Source: Leptofilum sp965223285 (lineage in GTDB: Bacteria > Chloroflexota > Anaerolineae > Promineifilales > Promineifilaceae). From it: 64,000 nucleotides of DNA. Numbering within the stretch: the stretch's first letter is position 1; each line of letters begins with the position of its first letter. Positions 41,442 through 49,816 of the stretch are shown here, piece after piece. The position numbers and the translations under genes were made by a program. Below the pieces are notes generated by a model. It worked only from the letters and a program-made list of their open reading frames with translations, ran no database searches and was not told where the DNA came from. The DNA lies in the NCBI RefSeq assembly GCF_965223285.1, contig NZ_OZ244997.1:1426001-1490000 (forward strand), given 5' to 3'.

Positions 41442-43262
41442 TCAGAGAAAACGAAAATGGGCTTCACGTTGGGGGAGATCGACAGATTGTAGCTTCACCT
41501 GAACGGCCGTATCCAAAGGTGTTGGCTCTTTTCGGTAGATGCTGGTTTCCATGTCTAATTCTGGTAGCAAAATAAGATCGCGCTTTCCCCGACGATCAAT
41601 CACAATGCCTTCCCCTGTCCACTCTGGATTTTGCGACAAGTAAACGGCCGTCCAATGAGCATTCGATAGTCGTTCAGCATAGCGCACATCCCCGCTGATG
41701 GCGTAAGCTGCACCGACACGTTCCGTCACGGCTTGCTCATCCAGCAGAGGGTCGCCACGTAAAAAGGCGCGAAGCTGTTGGTGCACCACCAAATCCAGAT
41801 AGCGACGCAGCGGGCTGGTGGCCTGTACGTATTGATCCAGCCCCAGCCCGGCATGACGACCGGGCAGCAGACCGGGTTGGCTGCCTGTCATGGTTTTGCG
41901 GCGGGCAAAGTTGGCAGAGGGTGTTTCGCCTTCAACCAGTTCGGTGGGCGGGTCTTGCGTGGTGAAGGGCATGGGGATGTTGTGCTGTTGGGCAAACTGG
42001 GCCACGGCTTCGCCCGTCATCAGCATTGCTTCCCGCACGAGATCGCGGCTTTGCAGGGCGGGCAACGGCCGTATTTCCACCTCTCCAGCCTCATTCAGCC
42101 GAATTTTCACCTCTGGCAAATCGATCTGCACGGCATCGTTGGCCACGCGTTGCGCCTCAAATGCCTGGGCAATGGCCAGCAGCTCACGAAAGGGGAAATC
42201 ATCAAGCCGTTCTTGCGCCTCGCTGTAGCTGAGGCGGGTGACGCGCACGGTGCTGGGCACAATTTCCACGTTCGTGATTGTGCCATCTGGTTCTACATCC
42301 AGGCCAAATGAGAGGGCGGGTGAGGTATCGGCCAAGCCCAAGGCCAGGGTAGAGGTGGCGGCTTCGGGCAGCATGTGGATGGTGCCTTCGGGCAAGTACA
42401 GGTTGGCACCCCGGGCGCGGGCCTCCAAATCTGCGGGGCTGTTGGGTGGGATGAGGGCGGCGACGTCGGCGATGTGTACCCAAAGACGGCCGCTTTCCCA
42501 GCTCAAAGCATCGTCCGGATCGCGGCTGCCCGTGTCGTCGATGGCAACGGCCGTTAAGTGTGTTAAGTCGCGTCGTTCTTCTTCTGGCAGGGCTGGGATG
42601 GGGTAGTCTGGCTGGCTTCCGTTCACACCGAGGCGGCTGGGGTAGGGATTGACGCTTTCTTTCCAATAACCTAGGCGTAACAGTAAGGCATGGGCGTTTT
42701 CTGGCGTTTCGCTCTGATTCAGGTTACGCAGCACCTGGCTGCGTTCCTGCTGACCCATTCCCACAGCGGCAATTTCTTGTAAGAAACGGCCGTCTTCCGG
42801 CAAAAACTCGTTCCGATTAACGCGATCCACAAAGCCTTGCCACATTTCAGCTTCGGCGGCTTTGGCAGTGCGGGCTTCTTGTTCAGCCGCGACCTCCTCA
42901 ACGGTGTGTACGGTGATGGCTTCCAGAGAGCCGCTAAAGTGGAGGCCATCGTGTATCGACTGCCAAATGGCCCAGGCGGTGGCGGGGGTAAAAGCATCAA
43001 AGGCCAATTCAGACAGTTCTTCCAGGCTGGTGGTTTCGCCCGCTAGCAACTCCCAGGCGGTGAGCAATTCCCCACGTGGCTTGGCGAGTTCGCCAAAATT
43101 GCGCAGTGGTCCAGGATGCAACAATTCAATGTCTTTTGGTCGCACGGAAACGGCCGTGCCGTCTTGCAGCACGATGTTGATCTTTTTACCGCCTACGTTG
43201 CTGACGCGAGCGGCCTGATCTTTGTAGAGAACAAGGTTGTCGGCACGAAAATTTTCACTCAT
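41442..43262 (-). CDS. RNB-domain exoribonuclease (RNase II/R family)
   Basis: A 606-residue 3'-5' exoribonuclease. The catalytic RNB domain contains AIDDTGSRDPDDALSWE with the metal-binding Asp residues, then VHIADVAALIPPNSP and LYLPEGTIHMLP, all conserved in RNase II/R. A short N-terminal region (GKKINIVLQDGTAVSVRPKD) resembles a small beta-barrel, and the C-terminal basic S1 tail of RNase R is missing. This makes it closest to the shorter RNase II-like proteins of cyanobacteria, plastids and Chloroflexota. It degrades single-stranded RNA in the cytoplasm. Six ACGGCCGT elements lie in the gene. Confidence 0.9.
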   Translation of the reverse strand: MSENFRADNLVLYKDQAARVSNVGGKKINIVLQDGTAVSVRPKDIELLHPGPLRNFGELAKPRGELLTAWELLAGETTSLEELSELAFDAFTPATAWAIWQSIHDGLHFSGSLEAITVHTVEEVAAEQEARTAKAAEAEMWQGFVDRVNRNEFLPEDGRFLQEIAAVGMGQQERSQVLRNLNQSETPENAHALLLRLGYWKESVNPYPSRLGVNGSQPDYPIPALPEEERRDLTHLTAVAIDDTGSRDPDDALSWESGRLWVHIADVAALIPPNSPADLEARARGANLYLPEGTIHMLPEAATSTLALGLADTSPALSFGLDVEPDGTITNVEIVPSTVRVTRLSYSEAQERLDDFPFRELLAIAQAFEAQRVANDAVQIDLPEVKIRLNEAGEVEIRPLPALQSRDLVREAMLMTGEAVAQFAQQHNIPMPFTTQDPPTELVEGETPSANFARRKTMTGSQPGLLPGRHAGLGLDQYVQATSPLRRYLDLVVHQQLRAFLRGDPLLDEQAVTERVGAAYAISGDVRYAERLSNAHWTAVYLSQNPEWTGEGIVIDRRGKRDLILLPELDMETSIYRKEPTPLDTAVQVKLQSVDLPQREAHFRFL

Positions 43263-43332
43263 GCTGCAATTGTAATAAGCTGCTGTTGTTTGCGCTATTC
43301 AGCTTTTGCATGGTGGGTTGGCAAATTGGCCT

Positions 43333-43375
43333 CACGCCAAGGCGCAGAGGTATAAAAACTTCGCGCCTTGGCGTG
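43333..43375. repeat. Hairpin repeat CACGCCAAGGCGC / GCGCCTTGGCGTG
   Basis: Perfect 13-base arms around a 17-base loop, upstream of the exoribonuclease gene on its strand. This class of palindrome is probably dispersed in the genome; only one copy is seen here. Confidence 0.7.
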
Positions 43376-43530
43376 AAAATTTCTGGAGCGTGTGGTTAGG
43401 TTGTTCACATTTGATTGGGCCGCGGTAGGTGACGGGGACGTTGTGCAGAATGATGATTTCGTGGCTTTCGCTGAGCGTTATGCGGCTTAGCCGACCTTCG
43501 ACAGAGTGTTTGTAGCTGGTGCTGAGATGG

Positions 43531-43605
43531 TCAAGTCAATATTGCCAAAATCAAAATCAGAAATGCAAACATGATGAGCAATCGGTCATAGTTGGTTTGG
43601 GTCAT
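43531..43605 (-). CDS. 24-residue single-helix membrane peptide
   Basis: A tiny gene too short for usual ORF calling. The peptide starts MTQTNYDRLLIMFAF and continues as a run of Leu/Ile/Ala ending in Thr, that is, a short polar head and one membrane helix. AGGAG lies about eight bases before the ATG, followed by an A-run, a typical strong translation start. The stop is TGA. Small peptides of this form occur as subunits or regulators of membrane complexes. The neighbour 168 bases away, read divergently, is a polytopic membrane protein. A chance frame cannot be excluded. Confidence 0.5.
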   Translation of the reverse strand: MTQTNYDRLLIMFAFLILILAILT

Positions 43606-43667
43606 TTTTTTTCTCCTGTTTCTCTTCAAATCTGAGTTTGTAACGCTAGATGCGACTGTTTTGTTCC

Positions 43668-43685
43668 GCCAGTCATATGACTGGC
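43668..43685. promoter_or_regulatory. 18-base perfect palindrome in divergent promoter, candidate operator
   Basis: GCCAGTCATATGACTGGC is self-complementary throughout. It lies midway between the divergent micro-ORF (start 43605) and membrane-protein gene (start 43774), a typical position for a dimeric repressor or activator site. Confidence 0.55.
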
Positions 43686-43773
43686 ATGTGACGACCAGCA
43701 CTGATGGATGTGACCTCGCCTCCAGTAATGTTGAAGCATGGAAATAAACAACTGAACTTTGGAGGTAAACAAA

Positions 43774-44772
43774 ATGAGTCCCCTAACAACAAGATTAGAC
43801 AAGAACATTCCAGAAACTGATTTGTGGCAGCGAATTTTTGGCACAGAGCGTTTTTTAACCTGGTCTTTTTGGCTCAGCCTGATTCTGTTTGTAGGCACAA
43901 TTGTGCTTTCGATTTTTGATTCACGGCTGGTGACTGGTGCGCCCGTGTGGGTGAAGCCAATGAAATTTGCCATCTCGATTACCCTGTACACCGGCACGTT
44001 GGCTTGGCTGCTTAGTTACGTGGAAGGGCATCCCCGGCTGGTGCGCTGGATTGGCGGCCTGACGGCACTTGGCTTTTTGGTGGAGATTATTGGCATTTTT
44101 GTGCAGGCAGCTCGGGGCGTGCCCAGCCATTTTAATGTGGGCACCCCGTTCGACGCTGTCATTTTCTCTTTGATGGGCACCTTTGTGCTGGTTATTTGGG
44201 TGATGAATATTGCCACGGCCGTTTTGCTGATGCGGCAGAAGATGGACAATCGGCCGTTTGCCTGGGCATTGCGCTTGGGCTTGCTGATAACGGCCGTTGG
44301 CGCAATCCTTGGCTTTTTGATGACGACACCCACGGCTGACCAGCTCGCCGCTATGGAAACAGGTGAGATGTTGAGCATCGTCGGGGCGCACAGCGTCGGC
44401 GTAGAAGATGGTGGGGCTGGCTTGCCCTTTGTTGGCTGGAGCACCGAAGGGGGTGATATTCGTCCAGCCCACTTTGTGGGGCTGCACGCCTTGCAACTCA
44501 TTCCGCTGCTGGGTATCTTTGTCAACCGCCGCTTTCGTACGCGCCTGTCTGAAGGGCGACGCACGGCGTTGGTGGCGATTGGTGGGGTTGGTTACCTGGG
44601 CGTTGTGCTGCTGCTGCTGTGGCAGGCGCTCCGCGCTCAGCCCCTCATCGCCCCGGATGGCTTGACGCTGGCGGTGTTGGCTGGTTTGGTTGCTGTGGTG
44701 AGCGTGGCGGGAACGGCCGTTGCTCGGCAGGTTGGACCAGCCGTTTCCGCAGATGCCATTTCTGGCATATAA
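43774..44772 (+). CDS. Hypothetical polytopic membrane protein
   Basis: A 332-residue protein with about eight membrane helices and no family that I recognise. Notable features are a first helix near FLTWSFWLSLILFVGTIVL, a loop with VWVKPMKFAISI, and a His-containing stretch RPAHFVGLHALQLIPLLGIF that could bind a cofactor. GGAGG is correctly placed for the ATG at 43774. A sensor kinase gene starts seven bases after its stop, so the membrane protein and the kinase/regulator pair may be one operon, perhaps with this protein as co-sensor or target. Confidence 0.75.
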   Translation: MSPLTTRLDKNIPETDLWQRIFGTERFLTWSFWLSLILFVGTIVLSIFDSRLVTGAPVWVKPMKFAISITLYTGTLAWLLSYVEGHPRLVRWIGGLTALGFLVEIIGIFVQAARGVPSHFNVGTPFDAVIFSLMGTFVLVIWVMNIATAVLLMRQKMDNRPFAWALRLGLLITAVGAILGFLMTTPTADQLAAMETGEMLSIVGAHSVGVEDGGAGLPFVGWSTEGGDIRPAHFVGLHALQLIPLLGIFVNRRFRTRLSEGRRTALVAIGGVGYLGVVLLLLWQALRAQPLIAPDGLTLAVLAGLVAVVSVAGTAVARQVGPAVSADAISGI

Positions 44773-44779
44773 TCGTCTC

Positions 44780-45991
44780 ATGACCACCTCTATCCGGCAC
44801 CGATCTAACTACAGCTTTTGGTTGCTCAATGCGGCCGCCTACCTGACCTGGCTAGGCATCCTGGTGTCTGCCTTGCCAGAACTGGCTGGAGAGCCAAATC
44901 GCACCTTTGTTTTGGTGCTGTTTGGCCTCTTTTTTGTAGGATTGAGCGTATACGCTTTTTTGGAAGAACGGCCGTTTCTGGTGCATCTTTATTTGTTGGT
45001 CCAAACAATGATTGCCGTGACCATCTCTTTGCAAGTGCCGGTTCGCGCCGCTGCGGGCATTTCCACCTTTCTGTTTGTTCTAAGTGCGCAGGCGATGCTG
45101 TTTTTACCCATGTTGCCGGGCCTGGTTTGGATTGTCATATTTATCGGCGTGACTTGGCTGGCAGGCTATTTGGGGGTAGGGGTGGTTCACGCCAACGATT
45201 TTGTGGCCATACTGGGTGGATACCTCTTCTTTGGCACGTTTGGCGCCGGATTACGGCAGGCGAACGAGGCGCGGCAGCGCAGCCAGCAGTTGCTAACGGA
45301 ACTGCAAGAGGCGCATGAGCAGCTGCGAGCGTACACCACCCAGGCCCAGCAGCTAGCCGTGTCGGAAGAGCGCAATCGGCTGGCGCGGGAGATGCACGAT
45401 GCGTTGGGGCATCGCCTGACGGTGGCGGTGGTGCAGCTAGAAGGCGCTCAGCGGCTTATCCCTAGCAATCCAGACAAATCGGCCAGCATGATTGAGGCGA
45501 TGCGGGCGCAGCTAAAGCAGGCCCTGGCTGAACTGCGCCAATCTGTCTCGGCGTTGCGTTCGCCAGAGAACACGGCTGCGTTGAATGGATCGCTGGAAAC
45601 GGCCGTTTCCCATTTGGCGCAAACATTTCAGGAGGCGACGGGTTTGCCAGTGCATTTGCAGCTTCCCAAAGAGGTGCCACTTTTGCCAGAGTCGCATCGC
45701 CTGGCCCTGTACCGCACGGCACAAGAGTCGTTGACCAACGTGCAGCGTCATGCCCACGCCCAGCAGGCATGGCTACAGCTAGTGGCAGATGATGAACAGG
45801 TATCGCTCACGGTGGCCGATGATGGGCAAGGGTTTGCAGATGAGGTGGCAGACGGCCGTTTTGGTCTGATTGGCTTGCGTGAACGAGCGAAACAGTTGGG
45901 CGGCGTTCTTAAAATTGGTCCTGCCCAGCAGGGCGGGGCGCAGCTTTGCCTGGAACTGCCCATCCCCCATGTGGAGGCGGCCGATGCCTGA
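44780..45991 (+). CDS. NarL-type sensor histidine kinase with membrane sensor
   Basis: A 403-residue histidine kinase. The N-terminal 170 residues hold six membrane helices with almost no outer loops, so the signal is probably sensed within the membrane. The HisKA_3 phosphoacceptor region is SEERNRLAREMHDALGHRLT, with the His in REMHDALGH. The ATPase domain shows the G-box DDGQGFADEVADGRFGLIGL. This is like DesK/LiaS-type kinases. The start at 44780 lies after the upstream stop; a longer frame would overlap the previous gene. The partner response regulator gene overlaps its 3' end by eight bases. Confidence 0.9.
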   Translation: MTTSIRHRSNYSFWLLNAAAYLTWLGILVSALPELAGEPNRTFVLVLFGLFFVGLSVYAFLEERPFLVHLYLLVQTMIAVTISLQVPVRAAAGISTFLFVLSAQAMLFLPMLPGLVWIVIFIGVTWLAGYLGVGVVHANDFVAILGGYLFFGTFGAGLRQANEARQRSQQLLTELQEAHEQLRAYTTQAQQLAVSEERNRLAREMHDALGHRLTVAVVQLEGAQRLIPSNPDKSASMIEAMRAQLKQALAELRQSVSALRSPENTAALNGSLETAVSHLAQTFQEATGLPVHLQLPKEVPLLPESHRLALYRTAQESLTNVQRHAHAQQAWLQLVADDEQVSLTVADDGQGFADEVADGRFGLIGLRERAKQLGGVLKIGPAQQGGAQLCLELPIPHVEAADA

Positions 45992-46640
45992 GCCAATTCG
46001 CATTTTGCTGGTGGATGATCAGCGGCTGATGCGTGATGGCTTGCGTACCCTGTTGGAGTTAGAGCCAGACCTGGAAGTAGTTGGCGAAGTGAGCAATGGT
46101 CAGGACGCCGTACAAATTTACCCTGATCTTCAGCCGGATGTGGTGCTGATGGACATTCGGATGCCAATTATGACTGGCGTGGAGGCGACAGAGCGGCTGT
46201 GCCAGGATTGGCCAGAGGCTAACATCATCATCTTAACGACCTTTGACGACGATGAATACATTTTTGCAGGGTTGCGGGCCGGGGCCAAAGGGTATTTGCT
46301 GAAGGATGTGTCTGGGGAGGAGTTGGCAACGGCCGTACGCGCCGTGGCGGGTGGCAGTGCTTTGTTGGGATCGGCCGTAGCGCAGCGGGTGCTGGCTCAA
46401 TTTGCGGGACTGGCTCCCCAAAAACCAGCCGAAACGCTGCCCGAACCCCTCTCAGATCGCGAGTTAGAAATCTTGCAGCTTATTGCCGAGGGGTTGAGCA
46501 ATCCTGAAATCGCTGCCCGGCTGTTTCTGGCGGAAGGCACCGTCAAAAATTACGTCTCCAACATCCTCCAAAAAACCAACACCCGCGACCGCACGCAGGC
46601 GGTACTTAAAGCCCAGTCCTTAGGTTTGTTAACTTCCTAA
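45984..46640 (+). CDS. NarL/FixJ-family response regulator
   Basis: A 218-residue regulator with an N-terminal receiver (ILLVDDQRLMRDGLRTLLE; phosphoacceptor Asp in VVLMDIRMP; Lys in GYLLKD) and a C-terminal LuxR HTH (LSDRELEILQLIAEGLSNPE, then GTVKNYVSNILQKTNTRDR). The start is ATG 45984 with GGAGG upstream inside the kinase gene. The eight-base overlap shows coupled synthesis with the kinase, its evident partner. Targets are unknown; the upstream membrane protein gene is a candidate. Confidence 0.92.
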   Translation: MPEPIRILLVDDQRLMRDGLRTLLELEPDLEVVGEVSNGQDAVQIYPDLQPDVVLMDIRMPIMTGVEATERLCQDWPEANIIILTTFDDDEYIFAGLRAGAKGYLLKDVSGEELATAVRAVAGGSALLGSAVAQRVLAQFAGLAPQKPAETLPEPLSDRELEILQLIAEGLSNPEIAARLFLAEGTVKNYVSNILQKTNTRDRTQAVLKAQSLGLLTS

Positions 46641-46654
46641 CGGCCGTTTCCCCC

Positions 46655-46685
46655 TTGACTCTCCCCTCGGGGCAGCCTGTATCAT
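46655..46685 (+). promoter_or_regulatory. MerR-type promoter with 19-base spacer
   Basis: TTGACT and TATCAT are separated by exactly 19 bases rather than the usual 17. The spacer carries a dyad (CTCCCCTCGGGGCAG). This geometry, and even the sequence GACTCTCCCCT, matches operators of MerR-family multidrug regulators such as BmrR. The regulator untwists the promoter to activate it. The next gene, 47 bases downstream, is a MerR-family protein, so this is probably its autoregulated promoter. Confidence 0.75.
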
Positions 46686-46731
46686 ACAGTTAGTTCTGGC
46701 CGGAACAAACGATAATCACAATTAGGAGTGA

Positions 46732-47562
46732 ATGATGCTCAAGATTGGGGAGTTTGCCAAAGAAGCTCAGGTTACCGTCAAAACGCTGCGGCATTATGCC
46801 AAGATTGGCTTGTTGAAGCCGGTTTGGATTGATCGGTTTACGGCCTATCGTTACTATTCGCGGGAGCAGCTAGCCCGGCTAAACCGGATTGTGGCGTTGA
46901 AAGATTTTGGCTTTACGCTGGAGCAAATCGGGCAAATATTGCAGGAGAACCTGACGCTAGATGAGCTGCGCAGTATGTTGCGGCTAAAACATGCGGAACT
47001 GGCCCAGCATATCCGTGAGGAGCAAGCCCGGCTGGCTCGAATTGAAGATCGGCTGCACCGCATCGAGCAGGCAGATGACGCGCTCTTGAGCCTTGTTACT
47101 CCACACAAGGAGCAATTAGAAATGGAATCTGAAATTGTAACTAAATCGGCGTTTACGGCCGTTGGCCTAAGATATTTTGGCAAGAATGAAAACAAAGAGA
47201 TACCACATCTGTGGGGCGAACTGAACCCACGAGCGGGCGAGATTGCCCACAAGACCGGCATTGCATACGGCGTGTGTGGCGACATGGAAGAGAACGGCCG
47301 TTTCCACTACCTGGCTGGCTACGGTGTAACAGACACAACCAACTTGCCATCCGGCATGGAAACGTGGGACGTACCTGCGCAAAAATACGCGGTCTTTCCC
47401 TGCACGCTAGACACCATCCACCAAACATACCAGTACATCTTCGACACCTGGTTCCCGCAGTCTGGCTACCAAAAAGCCGAAGGGCCGGACTTTGAATGGT
47501 ACGGTGAAGGCTTTGATCCGGAAACCGGAGAAGGGATGGCAATTTACATGCCGGTGAAGTAG
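46732..47562 (+). CDS. MerR-family regulator with GyrI-like effector domain
   Basis: A 276-residue regulator. The N-terminal MerR winged helix reads KIGEFAKEAQVTVKTLRHYA and ends in a coiled-coil dimerisation helix (about residues 80-115, ending HRIEQADDALLSL). The C-terminal 150 residues form a GyrI/AraC effector-binding domain (FTAVGLRYFGKNENKEIPHL, then YLAGYGVTDT and WEYGEGF-like end), which binds lipophilic or cationic drugs in BmrR/TipA relatives. AGGAG precedes the start. It is probably a xenobiotic sensor acting on its own promoter at 46655; no efflux pump gene is adjacent. Confidence 0.88.
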   Translation: MMLKIGEFAKEAQVTVKTLRHYAKIGLLKPVWIDRFTAYRYYSREQLARLNRIVALKDFGFTLEQIGQILQENLTLDELRSMLRLKHAELAQHIREEQARLARIEDRLHRIEQADDALLSLVTPHKEQLEMESEIVTKSAFTAVGLRYFGKNENKEIPHLWGELNPRAGEIAHKTGIAYGVCGDMEENGRFHYLAGYGVTDTTNLPSGMETWDVPAQKYAVFPCTLDTIHQTYQYIFDTWFPQSGYQKAEGPDFEWYGEGFDPETGEGMAIYMPVK

Positions 47563-47576
47563 TGATTTGAATTAGA

Positions 47577-47610
47577 GACGGCCGTTCCTGGTGGGGAACG
47601 GCCGTTTTTG
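47577..47610 (+). terminator. Terminator assembled from two ACGGCCGT elements
   Basis: GACGGCCGTTCC and GGAACGGCCGTTTTT pair across a six-base loop to give a strong GC stem followed by five T's, just after the MerR gene. It shows that the dispersed palindrome can take part in a functional hairpin. Confidence 0.8.
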
Positions 47611-47778
47611 CTTTCTGCCTGTGATACGATTCCTCTCAAATTCTCGATAATTTCCCCAAGCATCATTTTAAGATGACCTGCATCTCCAATTTTGGGTACA
47701 ATTAAGCGTAACACTGTCTTGAAGTAACGTTCAGCAATCCAACCGAACGACCCAAACCCCTCATTGGAGAAACTGTTT

Positions 47779-48990
47779 ATGTCCGATTTATTCACCCGGC
47801 CCCGCTTTTTTCGAGATGTGAAGTTTCATCGCCATACCGACCGCGCCGTAGCCTGGCTGGAACTGTTTTATGACCTTGTTTACGTCGCCACCTTTATCCA
47901 GATTGGCAATTTTTTAAGCAGTAACGTGACCTGGCTGGGCTTTGGCCAATTTTTGGTGCTGTTGGCCGTTGTTTGGTGGGCGTGGACCGGCGAGACTTTC
48001 TACCAAAATCGGTATTACGTAGACGACATCAAGCATCGTCTGCTGGTGTTTGGCCAAATTTTTGCCGTGGCCACGCTTGGCTTGAGCGTCAACGATGCCT
48101 TTGGCGACCTATATGTGCAGTTTACGATTGCCTACGTTATTACCAGAATTATGCTGGTACTCATGTACATTCGCGCTGCTAAAGCCCATCCGCCCAGTCG
48201 CGCATTTACACGGGGTTATGTGATTGGTTTTTCAGTTGGCATTGCTATCTGGCTGGGTTCACTGTTGTTGCCCGCTGCTTACCATTGGGTCGGATGGCTG
48301 ATTGGGATTAGCGTGGAGTTGTGTGTGCCCCTGTTGCCTTTCATCAGAAAACATGCACGCATCTGGTCGCCGGATAATCACCATATTTCTGAGCGGTTTG
48401 GCATTTTTACTATCATTGTCTTGGGCGAATCGTTTGTGAAGATTTTGGACGATGCGCAGGGAACGGCCATATCCATCAATGAAATCCTTTTTAGCACCGT
48501 GGGCTTGATTGTCCTTTATTCACTGTGGTGGCTCTACTTCTCAGACACGGCCGGCAAGCTCATAGATTTTGAGCATTTTCGCCGTTCGATGCGCTGGGTG
48601 TATGGTCATTTTCCGCTGGCGGCGGGGCTTATTGCTTTTGGCGTTGGCGCCAAGAAGCTTTTTGCCGCCAACGTGGCGTATCCGGCTGACGCACTGGAAC
48701 CAAAATACCGCTTGCTTTACACCGCTGCCATTGTTCTCTATCTGTTTGCTCTGGCCGGCATAGATTTGGGCCTGGAGAATGACCCAATCAAGCAGAGCCA
48801 GACGAAAAAAGCGGTTGTTCATCTGCTGAGTGCGGCCGTTGTGGGCGTGATTGGGTTAACGCTGGTGGGTCTCACGCCCATCCAATTTGTCGGGTTGGTG
48901 GCCATTGTGATGGTGGCGCAGGTTGTGTACACAATTATTCAAACTGAGAAAGAAGATGGGGAGGAAACGGCCGTTCCCGATTTTGAATAA
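47779..48990 (+). CDS. Low-temperature-requirement A (LtrA) family membrane protein
   Basis: A 403-residue membrane protein of the LtrA family (PF06772). It shows the characteristic N-terminal VAWLELFYDLVYVATFIQIG, then helices with WAWTGETFYQNRY and ERFGIFTIIVLGESFVKIL; about ten helices in all. LtrA was named for a Listeria mutant unable to grow in the cold, but its molecular role is not known. The ATG at 47779 has GGAGA upstream; a TTG at 47764 would add five residues. It seems monocistronic, convergent with the toxin-antitoxin pair. Confidence 0.88.
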   Translation: MSDLFTRPRFFRDVKFHRHTDRAVAWLELFYDLVYVATFIQIGNFLSSNVTWLGFGQFLVLLAVVWWAWTGETFYQNRYYVDDIKHRLLVFGQIFAVATLGLSVNDAFGDLYVQFTIAYVITRIMLVLMYIRAAKAHPPSRAFTRGYVIGFSVGIAIWLGSLLLPAAYHWVGWLIGISVELCVPLLPFIRKHARIWSPDNHHISERFGIFTIIVLGESFVKILDDAQGTAISINEILFSTVGLIVLYSLWWLYFSDTAGKLIDFEHFRRSMRWVYGHFPLAAGLIAFGVGAKKLFAANVAYPADALEPKYRLLYTAAIVLYLFALAGIDLGLENDPIKQSQTKKAVVHLLSAAVVGVIGLTLVGLTPIQFVGLVAIVMVAQVVYTIIQTEKEDGEETAVPDFE

Positions 48991-49028
48991 GTTTGCCGAA
49001 CAATGTTGGGAAACGGCCGTTCTTGATC

Positions 49029-49406
49029 TTATCGAATCAACTTAATATCGATTTCCAAACCGATTTGCTGCCAAATTTGGTCAGCAGTAAGAACAGGAAC
49101 TTGCTGAGCCATCGCCAGCGACAAACAGGCGCGGTCAGCTAATGACAAACCAAACGGTTTGGTGAGGGGTAATAAAAGGGCCGCAATGCCTGCTTGTTGT
49201 GCCGAAAAAGGCACAAACTCAATGGGTGTGCTAAGGATTTTGGTGAGAACTGCCTCGGCATCATGTCCATCCCGCACAAAACAGCCGATAACTTCACTCA
49301 AGTTTACTGTAGACAAACAGCAATTTTCCAAGTGTGGAGCTACTAGTTCATGCCCTGGTTCACGGAAAAGAAAAGCCAGCAACGCCGAGGCATCGAGAAT
49401 AATCAT
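49029..49406 (-). CDS. vapC: PIN-domain toxin (VapC/FitB-like)
   Basis: A 125-residue PIN-domain ribonuclease toxin. Catalytic acidic residues are visible: Asp in IILDASALLAFLF, Glu in TVNLSEVIG, Asp in LSLADRACLSLA and Asp in VPVLTADQIW. VapC toxins cleave tRNA or rRNA and arrest growth until neutralised by the antitoxin. Its ATG overlaps the antitoxin stop by four bases (ATGA), ensuring the antitoxin is made first. Confidence 0.9.
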   Translation of the reverse strand: MIILDASALLAFLFREPGHELVAPHLENCCLSTVNLSEVIGCFVRDGHDAEAVLTKILSTPIEFVPFSAQQAGIAALLLPLTKPFGLSLADRACLSLAMAQQVPVLTADQIWQQIGLEIDIKLIR

Positions 49407-49654
49407 TCAGATTCGGCTTCCTCGCGCCTTTCAGCGATGAGTGTTTCCACAACGTTGGTGGGTTTATAAGCCCCATAGAGTTGGGTGACCCATTCTTGTA
49501 GTTCGGTAGGGGAAATGGGCGTTTGGTTGTTGAGGATAACGGCCGTTAAAATAGCCCGCGCCTCTGCCTCCATACTCCGCCCTGCCTTTGCCGCCCGCAC
49601 CCGCAGCTTCGCATGAACCTCATCTGGCAAATTCCGAATATTTAAGATAGCCAT
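49403..49654 (-). CDS. FitA/VapB-type antitoxin
   Basis: An 83-residue antitoxin. Its N-terminus, AILNIRNLPDEVHAKLRVRA followed by AKAGRSMEAEARAIL, is the ribbon-helix-helix DNA-binding fold of FitA-like antitoxins. The acidic C-terminal part (ETLIAERREEAESE) would wrap around the toxin. The start at 49654 has GGAGG upstream; the longer frame to 49711 is not conserved. It likely represses the operon together with the PIN toxin. Confidence 0.88.
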   Translation of the reverse strand: MAILNIRNLPDEVHAKLRVRAAKAGRSMEAEARAILTAVILNNQTPISPTELQEWVTQLYGAYKPTNVVETLIAERREEAESE

Positions 49655-49713
49655 CACAACCTCCATAAAACAGTTTGAGGACATTGTAGGCGTTGTAGGC
49701 ACTATTGTCAATT

Positions 49714-49764
49714 TAGCCGCGGATTCTTTCCGCGCATCAGTTATGCGGAAAGAATCCGCGGCTA
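49714..49764. repeat. Hairpin with 20-base perfect arms
   Basis: TAGCCGCGGATTC...TCCGC and its exact complement face each other across an 11-base loop. It separates the toxin-antitoxin operon from the AT-rich dnaJ fragment and may mark a junction of acquired DNA. Similar but unrelated palindromes follow at about 50590 and 50663. Confidence 0.75.
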
Positions 49765-49816
49765 CGATGAAAAATCTTGCTTGTTAGCGTATACTTGGGC
49801 AAACAAACTAAGGTAA

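Larger units (their letters stand above)
43263..43773. other. Intergenic region with hairpin, micro-ORF and palindrome
   Basis: About 510 bases hold no full-sized gene. They contain a hairpin repeat (43333-43375), a 24-codon peptide gene on the minus strand (43531-43605) and an 18-base perfect palindrome (43668-43685), listed separately. Between the hairpin and the peptide gene, one minus-strand frame of about 65 codons looks mildly coding (EGRLSRITLSESHEIIIL) but lacks a start; it may be a gene remnant. Confidence 0.6.

Noticed and set aside
41442..43262. Long opposite-strand frames within the exoribonuclease gene
   Set aside because: They arise from GC-biased third positions and the iterated palindrome; no family motifs, no start signals.
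43381..43530. Minus-strand frame of about 65 codons with coding-like residues (RLSRITLSESHEIIIL)
   Set aside because: No start codon, an in-frame stop just upstream, and its end runs into a hairpin repeat; at most a remnant.
47577..47610. CRISPR-like array from closely spaced palindromes
   Set aside because: Only two copies with a six-base gap, no spacers and no cas genes in the window.
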